From: Flavobacteriaceae bacterium
GTDB lineage: Bacteria; Bacteroidota; Bacteroidia; Flavobacteriales; Flavobacteriaceae
Direction: 5' to 3'
DNA: 64,000 bases
Assembly: GCA_947483075.1 (NCBI GenBank)
Contig: CANKLE010000007.1
Location: 1 to 64,000, forward strand
The notes beneath the pieces were generated by a model, which did no database searches, was not told the DNA's origin, and was given only the letters and a program-made list of their open reading frames with translations. Made by a program: the position numbers and the translations under genes. Shown here piece by piece: positions 1-6,451 of this stretch. How positions within the stretch are numbered: the first letter of the stretch is position 1; each line of letters opens with the position of its first letter.

Positions 1-47
1 ATATATTATATGAAGTTATTATTGTTGAATTATATAACAACAAAAAA

Positions 48-69
48 GCCCGATAGCGAACTATCGGGC
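48..69 (-). terminator. Intrinsic terminator of the repeat-peptide gene
   Basis: A perfect 9-bp stem (GCCCGATAG / CTATCGGGC) with a 4-nt loop is followed, on the minus strand, by a T run. It lies 24 bp past the stop codon of the small repeat peptide. Confidence 0.85.
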
Positions 70-93
70 AATATATAAAAAAAAATTAATTTT

Positions 94-315
94 TTATTTT
101 CCTAATCTTGATTCTTGTCCGCCAATCTCAGAAAACTTACCGTTTCTTGATTCTTGTCCGCCAATCTCAGAAAACTTACCGTTTCTTGATTCTTGTCCAC
201 CAATCTCAGAAAACTTACCGTTTCTTGATTCTTGGCCACCAATCTCTGGACTGGTAAATGAAGTTAAGATCATCATCAATGAAAACAATCCTAATGTTAA
301 TACTGTTTTTTTCAT
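94..315 (-). CDS. Small secreted peptide made of four 13-residue tandem repeats
   Basis: This 73-residue product opens with a signal peptide (MKK, hydrophobic core, processing probably near residues 20-24). The rest is almost wholly four near-identical units of EIGGQESRNGKFS, the last ending in RLGK. There is no cysteine and no recognisable domain. At DNA level the unit is 39 bp: copies at 107-145 and 146-184 are identical, 185-223 differs by one base, and the fourth is partial, so the expansion is recent or homogenised. A strong terminator follows. The upstream neighbour on the same strand is a LytTR regulator, 173 bp away. Function is unknown. A multi-core precursor peptide or a repetitive surface or adhesive peptide are both possible; no modification enzyme is visible in the window, but the left flank is missing. 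The signal peptide, clean reading frame and terminator support a real gene. Confidence 0.75.
   Translation of the reverse strand: MKKTVLTLGLFSLMMILTSFTSPEIGGQESRNGKFSEIGGQESRNGKFSEIGGQESRNGKFSEIGGQESRLGK
107..250 (-). repeat. 39-bp in-frame tandem repeat, about 3.7 copies
   Basis: Full copies occupy 107-145, 146-184 and 185-223, with a partial copy from 224. The unit is a multiple of three, so copy-number change keeps the reading frame of the small secreted peptide. There are no spacers, so this is not a CRISPR array. Confidence 0.9.
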
Positions 316-488
316 AATTTGAGACTTTTATTTATATGTGTTTTATTTCGTGTTTCATGTAAATCGTCACTGATTCACGATGTAAAACTATAGTGCATGT
401 CTCCTTAAATCTAGCATTTACAGGCGTTTATGGTAGATGGTAGTCGTTTGGTAGTGAATGATAGCCAAATCCGAGTGGATGGCGTTTT

Positions 489-1382
489 TTAAATTTCCAG
501 GTAGTTGCCGTTGGTAATGGCGGCAATAATGGCGTCTATGTTTTCCTTATAAGACTTAGAAAACGGCAATTTGGTGGGGGTGTTTTTAATGTAGCATACC
601 GAATTTCCGGTGTGAATGCGCGACACATAATCTACATTTACAATGTAACTGTTGTGTATGCGTACAAAAGGATTGGTGAGCACGCCCTCAAAATGTTTCA
701 GTGTTTTGAATGCGGTAATCATTTCGCCCGAATTCAGGTGAATATCGGTAGAGTTGTTGTCGGCCTGCAAATAACAAATGTCTCGGGCTTCAATAAAGCG
801 GTAATCTCCATAGGATTTCACGCAGATAATCAAGGGTTTTTCTTGCGCCAATGACAGCCCAGGAATAGCTTCAATGATTTTGGCAGTGCTGTTGCTCTCT
901 AATGCAGGATCTTCTACTGACGGGGGAGCAGAAATAATCTCGGGCTCCACCACTTCGATGGCCGTTCGAGAGATTTTGGGCTGCATAAAAAGACGAGGGT
1001 TATCAAAAACAAACTTCTCGTACTTCAAGATAGTTTTGCGCAGCTCGTGAACGTCTAAGGGTTTTAGTAAATAATCCAGCACCTCATACTTCATGGCTTC
1101 GTAGGCCAGGTTTTGGGTTTTAGTTATTACGATAATCTCGGGAACGATGCGCAAATACCGGTGCAATTCGTTGATGAGCTGCAACGATAAATTACTTTTT
1201 TTATCCTCGGGAGCAATTTCTAGAAATACCAATTGCGGCGTGTGCTCTAAAATTGCATTTACCGCTTCGGCATAGTTGGTAGCCGACCCTAAAAAAACAA
1301 GCTGCTGAAAATGACTGGCTATGGCCATCACATTTTCAATACTTTCGGGCTGGTCGTCCACGATGATGAAAGTATGCTTCAT
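489..1382 (-). CDS. LytTR-family response regulator with Glu at the phospho-acceptor site
   Basis: The 297-residue protein has an N-terminal receiver domain (about 4-120), a linker rich in Pro, Ala and Glu (about 130-183) and a C-terminal LytTR DNA-binding domain (about 185-290). The receiver keeps the acidic pair D9-D10, T87 and the conserved Lys in DYLLKP (K107). At the site where the family has Asp in a PDLVFLDI motif it reads PQLVFLEI, giving Glu at residue 55. Glu often mimics a phosphorylated Asp, so the protein may be constitutively active or insulated from a kinase. No histidine kinase gene is adjacent. It is transcribed toward the small repeat peptide, which is a plausible but unproven target. 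The start is the ATG just after the minus-strand leader. Confidence 0.85.
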   Translation of the reverse strand: MKHTFIIVDDQPESIENVMAIASHFQQLVFLGSATNYAEAVNAILEHTPQLVFLEIAPEDKKSNLSLQLINELHRYLRIVPEIIVITKTQNLAYEAMKYEVLDYLLKPLDVHELRKTILKYEKFVFDNPRLFMQPKISRTAIEVVEPEIISAPPSVEDPALESNSTAKIIEAIPGLSLAQEKPLIICVKSYGDYRFIEARDICYLQADNNSTDIHLNSGEMITAFKTLKHFEGVLTNPFVRIHNSYIVNVDYVSRIHTGNSVCYIKNTPTKLPFSKSYKENIDAIIAAITNGNYLEI

Positions 1383-1529
1383 TGAGTTAGCTGCCTAAGC
1401 TTTAGTGACAAAACACACCTAGACAAGGGCTAAATTAGGTCATTACCAAACGGCAAATGCGGGACTTATACACAAGAAATTCAATAATTATTAACAATTG
1501 AAGAGCCGAATTATAGTCTATTTATCATA

Positions 1530-1560
1530 AAAAATGGCGCCCTTTTCAGAGCGCCATTGC
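1530..1560 (-). terminator. Intrinsic terminator downstream of glyS
   Basis: An 8-bp stem (AATGGCGC / GCGCCATT, 1533-1540 and 1551-1558) with a 10-nt loop is followed on the minus strand by a T run. It lies about 20 bp past the glyS stop codon. Confidence 0.8.
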
Positions 1561-1577
1561 ATTGTTTCAAGTTGAAT

Positions 1578-3122
1578 TTATTTTGCTTTGAGCAACCAAT
1601 TTTTTACCGAAACCTCATTTTCTATTATGCTTTTCAACTCGGTAATAGCCACCCGGTCTTGCTTCATGCTGTCTCGGTGACGAATGGTTACGGTTTTGTC
1701 TTCTAGGGTTTGGTGATCAACCGTAATACAAAACGGAGTGCCTAGCGCGTCTTGACGTCTATAACGACGACCCACTGCATCTTTTTCGTCGTAGGTTACG
1801 TGGAAGTCCCATTTGAGTTCTTCGATTATTTCGTGAGCCAATTCGGGCAAACCGTCTTTTTTTACCAAAGGCAATACCGCTGCTTTTGTGGGAGCCAATA
1901 CCGATGGCAACTGCAACACCGTTCGGGTTGATCCGTCTTCTAATACCTCTTCTTTTAAGGCGGTGGCAAAAACAGCCAAGAACATCCGGTCTAAGCCCAC
2001 CGAAGTCTCGACCACATAAGGGGTATAATTTTGGTTGAGCTCGGCATCAAAATACTGCAATTTTCTGCCTGAAAATTGTTCGTGCGCTTTCAAGTCAAAA
2101 TCGGTGCGGGAATGGATGCCTTCTAACTCTTTGAAGCCAAACGGAAAATTAAATTCAATATCGGCAGCCGCATTGGCGTAATGGGCTAATTTTTCGTGGT
2201 CGTGGAAACGGTAATTTTCTTTACCCAAGCCCAACGACAAGTGCCAGTTTAGACGCGTGGTTTTCCAGTACTCGTACCACTTCATTTCTTCGCCTGGACG
2301 TACAAAAAATTGCATTTCCATTTGCTCAAATTCGCGCATTCTAAAAATAAACTGACGGGCCACGATTTCGTTTCTAAAGGCCTTTCCGGTTTGCGCAATC
2401 CCAAAGGGAATTTTCATTCGGCCAGATTTTTGCACATTCAAAAAGTTGACAAAAATACCCTGCGCCGTTTCGGGTCGCAAATACAAATCCATCGCGCTAT
2501 CGGCAGAAGCGCCCAACTTGGTGCCAAACATCAAATTAAACTGACGCACTTCGGTCCAATTGCGGGAGCCCGTTTCGGGATCGGCTATTTCGAGCTCTTC
2601 AATGAGGGCTTTTACGTCTTCTAAATCTCCGTTGCCTAAGGAACGTCCCATGCGCTCAAGAATTTCTCTTTCTTTAGAAAGGTATTCCATCACGCGGGGA
2701 TTAGTGGTTTTGTATTGTTCTTCATCAAAACTTTCACCAAATCGCTCCCGTGCTTTTTCGATTTCTTTTTTGGCTTTGAGGTTCAATTTTTCGGCGTAGT
2801 CTTCTATCAAGACATCGGCGCGGTATCTTTTTTTGGAATCTTTGTTGTCAATCAACGGATCGTTAAACGCATCTACGTGTCCCGAAGCCTTCCAGGTAGT
2901 GGGATGCATTAAAATCGCGGCATCAAGCCCTACGATGTTTTCATGCATTTGCACCATTGATTTCCACCAGTATTCGCGGATGTTTTTCTTTAACTCAACC
3001 CCATTTTGTGCGTAATCATAGACCGCACTCAGTCCGTCATAAATTTCGCTCGACGGAAAAATAAATCCGTATTCTTTTGCGTGCGAAACGACATTTTTAA
3101 ATAAATCTTCTTGTTTTGCCAT
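1578..3122 (-). CDS. glyS: Glycine--tRNA ligase
   Basis: Class II aminoacyl-tRNA synthetase charging tRNA-Gly in the cytoplasm; this is the single-chain eukaryote/archaea-like dimeric type rather than the split alpha/beta type. The 514-residue length fits. Motif 2 is visible around GKAFRNEIVARQFIFRMREF, motif 3 in SVGLDRMFLA, and the anticodon-binding domain follows after about residue 410 (PTKAAVLPLVKKDGL). A longer in-frame extension exists upstream, but the ATG encoding MAKQEDLFK is where family homology begins and is the better start. A -7-like TATTTTTG box lies immediately upstream, and a terminator follows the gene. Confidence 0.95.
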   Translation of the reverse strand: MAKQEDLFKNVVSHAKEYGFIFPSSEIYDGLSAVYDYAQNGVELKKNIREYWWKSMVQMHENIVGLDAAILMHPTTWKASGHVDAFNDPLIDNKDSKKRYRADVLIEDYAEKLNLKAKKEIEKARERFGESFDEEQYKTTNPRVMEYLSKEREILERMGRSLGNGDLEDVKALIEELEIADPETGSRNWTEVRQFNLMFGTKLGASADSAMDLYLRPETAQGIFVNFLNVQKSGRMKIPFGIAQTGKAFRNEIVARQFIFRMREFEQMEMQFFVRPGEEMKWYEYWKTTRLNWHLSLGLGKENYRFHDHEKLAHYANAAADIEFNFPFGFKELEGIHSRTDFDLKAHEQFSGRKLQYFDAELNQNYTPYVVETSVGLDRMFLAVFATALKEEVLEDGSTRTVLQLPSVLAPTKAAVLPLVKKDGLPELAHEIIEELKWDFHVTYDEKDAVGRRYRRQDALGTPFCITVDHQTLEDKTVTIRHRDSMKQDRVAITELKSIIENEVSVKNWLLKAK

Positions 3123-3126
3123 GCTG

Positions 3127-3134
3127 CAAAAATA
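3127..3134 (-). promoter_or_regulatory. Bacteroidota -7 box, TATTTTTG, upstream of glyS
   Basis: It matches TAnnTTTG on the minus strand but sits only 4 bp from the glyS ATG, implying a nearly leaderless mRNA. No clear -33 TTG is seen, so support is modest. Confidence 0.35.
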
Positions 3135-3216
3135 TAAAAAGGAATGAGATGGATTAAAATAAAAACACAACTAATTCGGGTTTTTTTATACTTTTAAGGT
3201 TCTAATTATACGCCTT

Positions 3217-3900
3217 ATGTTTGAATCGATCCTAAACCTGTTTTTTCCTAAAATTTGTGCGGGCTGTCATCAGCTTTTATTGCCTCAAGAAGACCTCATT
3301 TGCACCCGCTGTCGGCATCAACTGCCACAAACCCATCACCACAAAATTCCGAATAACGAAGCCTTACAAAAATTCTACGGAAAAGTTCCTGTTGAATTTG
3401 CGGCAGCCTTCTTGTTTTACCATAAAAAAGGGATTGTACAAGAGTTAATTCAAAATTTAAAATACAAAAAACAACCCCAAATTGGGCGCTGTTTAGGCAC
3501 TTGGTATGGGCATGAACTCCAAGACCTTGCCCCTATTCAAAAATTTGACGTGGTAATTCCCGTTCCCTTACATGCCAAACGCCTCAAAGAACGCGGATAC
3601 AACCAAGTGGCCGAGTTCGGGAAAGCCCTAGCCAATTCTTTTGGCATTGTGTATCACGAGCAGTTGTTGTTTCGAAACACCTATTCTTCTACACAAACCA
3701 AAAAAAACTTGTTGTCACGCACTGCAATGGCCGGCCAAACCCGCTTTGAAGCGCTGCCTAAAACAACCGATGAAAACCTGCATTTTTTATTGGTCGACGA
3801 TGTGCTCACTACAGGATCAACTCTAGAAGCTTGTGCCCAAGCCTTGCTCAAAATTCCGGGTTCAAAAGTCTCGGTGGTCTGTATGGCTATGTCGGCGTAA
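3217..3900 (+). CDS. comF: ComF family phosphoribosyltransferase-like protein
   Basis: The 227-residue protein has an N-terminal zinc ribbon (C14-x2-C17 and C29-x2-C32) and a C-terminal phosphoribosyltransferase fold with the PRPP-loop motif LLVDDVLTTGST near residues 191-202. The internal VIPVPLHAKRLKERGYNQ segment is typical of ComF/GntX. In naturally competent bacteria ComF assists DNA uptake; in other lineages its role is unclear, and many Bacteroidota keep the gene. It diverges from glyS and is followed at 78 bp by a lipoprotein gene on the same strand. Confidence 0.9.
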   Translation: MFESILNLFFPKICAGCHQLLLPQEDLICTRCRHQLPQTHHHKIPNNEALQKFYGKVPVEFAAAFLFYHKKGIVQELIQNLKYKKQPQIGRCLGTWYGHELQDLAPIQKFDVVIPVPLHAKRLKERGYNQVAEFGKALANSFGIVYHEQLLFRNTYSSTQTKKNLLSRTAMAGQTRFEALPKTTDENLHFLLVDDVLTTGSTLEACAQALLKIPGSKVSVVCMAMSA

Positions 3901-3978
3901 TTGATGAAGATTTGGGTAAAATGTTTTCGTAGCAGCATTTAAAATCGTTATTTTGCGAGGCGAAATAATTCCGTCAGT

Positions 3979-5607
3979 ATGTGTAAAAAAACCCGCCTGG
4001 TATTGCTTCTTTTTGTTTTGGTGCTCGGCAGTTGTGCCAAGCGAGGGTCTATTTCTGGCGGATTGAAAGACACCATTGCGCCAGTGCTTAAAAGTTGTTT
4101 CCCGAAAAATTATACCACCAACTTTAACGTAAAAACCGTACAATTTACCTTTGACGAATACGTGAAATTAAAAAACGTAAACAAGCAGCTCATCATCTCT
4201 CCGCCGCTCAAATACCCGCCAGATATTTCTCCCTCTAATGCAAGCAAAACGATTACCCTAAAAATCAAAGACACGCTGCAGCCCAATACCACCTACAGTT
4301 TTAATTTTGGCGAAAGCATCCAAGACAACAACGAAGGCAATCCGTTGAGCCAATTTCAGTTCTTGTGCTCTACCGGAACCTATATCGATTCGCTGTCTAT
4401 AAAAGGAAGTATTGCCGATGCGCATGACTTAAAAACAGATCATTTTGTGTCCGTTTTCTTGTATGAGGCCAATGAAAAATATACCGATTCTATTGTTTAC
4501 AAAGAAAATCCACGCTACGTAACCAATACCTTAGACAGTGCCATGACTTTTCAGTTAGACCATTTGAAGGCTGGTAAATACCGATTGGTTGCAGTAAAGG
4601 ACCAAAACAACAACAACCGTTTTAATCCCAAAGAAGACAAAATTGGGTTTTTACAACACTTCATTACGGTGCCCAATGACAGTATATTTGCACTTAAGTT
4701 ATTCAAAGAAATACCGGCCAATAAAACAGTTAAACCTACGCAAGCTTCAGCCAATCGGGTGTTGTTGGGCTACGAAGGCGATCCGAGCCAAATAAAAGTA
4801 AGCCTCACTAAATCGGGAGAAAATTATCCCGTACTCCTGAGTAAATTCCCCAAGAAAGACTCGATTCAAATTTGGCATAAACCCATTAAATGGGCCACCA
4901 AAACAAAAGAAGACAAAGCCAAAATCGATTCGATAGCCGTGCAAGTAACCAACCGAAAAGAACTGAAAAACTTTGTGGTGAAACTCAAAGGCCTAAAAGT
5001 AGATTCGTTGAGTGTTAAGCCTGTGTTTACGGGTGTATTGCCCTTAAAAAATGAATTTGAATTGGAGTCGGCTACGCCTATTGTGAAATGGGACGAATCA
5101 AAAATCAGCATCAAACGCAAAGATTCTACGCTCGTCGCGTTTACGGTGGCTAACGATACTTGGAACCAAAAATTGACGCTTGCTTTTGCCAAAGAGCCGC
5201 TCGAAAAATACAAAATTCAATTGCTGCCGGGCGCCTTGACCGACTTTATGGAACAATCGAACGACAGCTTGGTTTATAAAATTGAAACCAAAAACACCAC
5301 CGAATATGGGAATTTGCAGTTGAATTTTACCAATGCCAAGCGCTTTCCATTATTAGTTGAACTTACTGACAAATCGGGAGAAGTAATTGAGCAGGCCGTT
5401 GTAGAAAGTCAGCAGCCCTTGTCTTTTGTATTACTAAAACCAGAGAAATACACCCTGCGCGTGATCTATGATGACAATAAAAATAAAGTTTGGGACGCGG
5501 GGAATTTTTTAGCCAAAAGGCAATCAGAAGAAGTGTTTTATTTTCCCAAAGAACTCGATGTGCGCGCCAATTGGGATGTTGAGCAAACGGTTAATCTTCG
5601 ACCATAA
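3979..5607 (+). CDS. Lipoprotein with SbsA-like Ig (Big_5) domain
   Basis: The 542-residue protein starts with a lipoprotein signal peptide; LGSC gives Cys19 as the lipidation site. A Big_5/SbsA-like Ig domain follows at about residues 32-130 (SGGLKDTIAPVLKSCFPKN, then a segment around FTFDEYVKL). The remainder is beta-rich, with a final segment (YTLRVIYDDNKNKVWD) resembling the carboxypeptidase-like folds that end such proteins. Proteins of this kind are widespread in Bacteroidota next to nitrilase genes; the molecular role is unknown. Probable location is the periplasm or outer membrane. The 3' end overlaps the convergent omega-amidase gene by 17 bp. Confidence 0.8.
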   Translation: MCKKTRLVLLLFVLVLGSCAKRGSISGGLKDTIAPVLKSCFPKNYTTNFNVKTVQFTFDEYVKLKNVNKQLIISPPLKYPPDISPSNASKTITLKIKDTLQPNTTYSFNFGESIQDNNEGNPLSQFQFLCSTGTYIDSLSIKGSIADAHDLKTDHFVSVFLYEANEKYTDSIVYKENPRYVTNTLDSAMTFQLDHLKAGKYRLVAVKDQNNNNRFNPKEDKIGFLQHFITVPNDSIFALKLFKEIPANKTVKPTQASANRVLLGYEGDPSQIKVSLTKSGENYPVLLSKFPKKDSIQIWHKPIKWATKTKEDKAKIDSIAVQVTNRKELKNFVVKLKGLKVDSLSVKPVFTGVLPLKNEFELESATPIVKWDESKISIKRKDSTLVAFTVANDTWNQKLTLAFAKEPLEKYKIQLLPGALTDFMEQSNDSLVYKIETKNTTEYGNLQLNFTNAKRFPLLVELTDKSGEVIEQAVVESQQPLSFVLLKPEKYTLRVIYDDNKNKVWDAGNFLAKRQSEEVFYFPKELDVRANWDVEQTVNLRP

Positions 5608-6361
5608 AGCGATCTTGGTCATCCAAAAACGCAAAATGCGTCCGGAACTCAAGTAGTTCTTTTTTATTGATTTCTACCACAGCCACCTCTCCTTTTGATG
5701 CTGAATTGTGCAGCGTATTGCCAGCAAAATCGATCGCCTGCGAATGACCCGGATAGTCCAAAGTATTGGCATCCAATCCTATGCGGTTGACGCCCACCAC
5801 ATAACAACAATTTTCGATGGCGCGGGCTTTGAGTAAAGCATCCCAGGCGTTTATTCTAGGCGAAGGCCAATTGGCCACATACAGCAACACATCATAATAC
5901 GGCGCTGTATTGCGTGAAAATACCGGGAAACGCAAATCATAACAGATGAGCGGGCAAATCTTAAATCCTTTATACTCAATGATTAATTTATCCCTTCCGG
6001 CGGTATACACTTTATCTTCTCCAGCCAAGGTGAACAAATGTCGTTTGTCATAGGTTTTCATGTCGCCATTCGGAAAAACAAAAACCAGGCGATTGTAAAA
6101 ATTACCTTTCTCTTCAATGACCAAACTGCCGGTAATGGCGCAGTTTTTGGCTTTCGCCAAATCTTGTAGCCAAGTTATTGTATCGCCTTGCATGGTTTCT
6201 GCGACCGCTTTTGGATGCATCGTAAAACCGGAAGAAAATAGTTCGGGCAGCACAATCAGATCAACATCTTCCTTAAAATTCATGATTTTTTTGGCAAAAT
6301 GGTTGCGGTTTTCGGTTGGGTTTTCCCAAGCTACTGTGGTTTGGATAAAAGCGACTTTCAT
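5591..6361 (-). CDS. Nitrilase-family amidohydrolase (omega-amidase, YafV/Nit2-like)
   Basis: Carbon-nitrogen hydrolase of 256 residues. The catalytic triad is in place: E40 (LIVLPELFSSGF), K106 (YDKRHLF) and C140 (PLICYDLRFPVF). The YDLRFP context is typical of omega-amidases, which hydrolyse alpha-ketoglutaramate and alpha-ketosuccinamate in metabolite repair. The protein is cytoplasmic, with no signal peptide. It is convergent with the upstream Big_5 lipoprotein gene, and the last 17 bp overlap. Substrate is inferred from family resemblance only. Confidence 0.88.
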   Translation of the reverse strand: MKVAFIQTTVAWENPTENRNHFAKKIMNFKEDVDLIVLPELFSSGFTMHPKAVAETMQGDTITWLQDLAKAKNCAITGSLVIEEKGNFYNRLVFVFPNGDMKTYDKRHLFTLAGEDKVYTAGRDKLIIEYKGFKICPLICYDLRFPVFSRNTAPYYDVLLYVANWPSPRINAWDALLKARAIENCCYVVGVNRIGLDANTLDYPGHSQAIDFAGNTLHNSASKGEVAVVEINKKELLEFRTHFAFLDDQDRFMVED

Positions 6362-6451
6362 TTTTAAGGCATTAGGCTAAAGCCCTTCGTGATTAATAAA
6401 ATAATTTTTGTTTTCAAATTTGGCTGCCTGTGGCTATTGCCTGTTGCCTAT

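Noticed and set aside
107-250. CRISPR-like repeat array
   Set aside because: The 39-bp units are contiguous without spacers and encode a continuous peptide.
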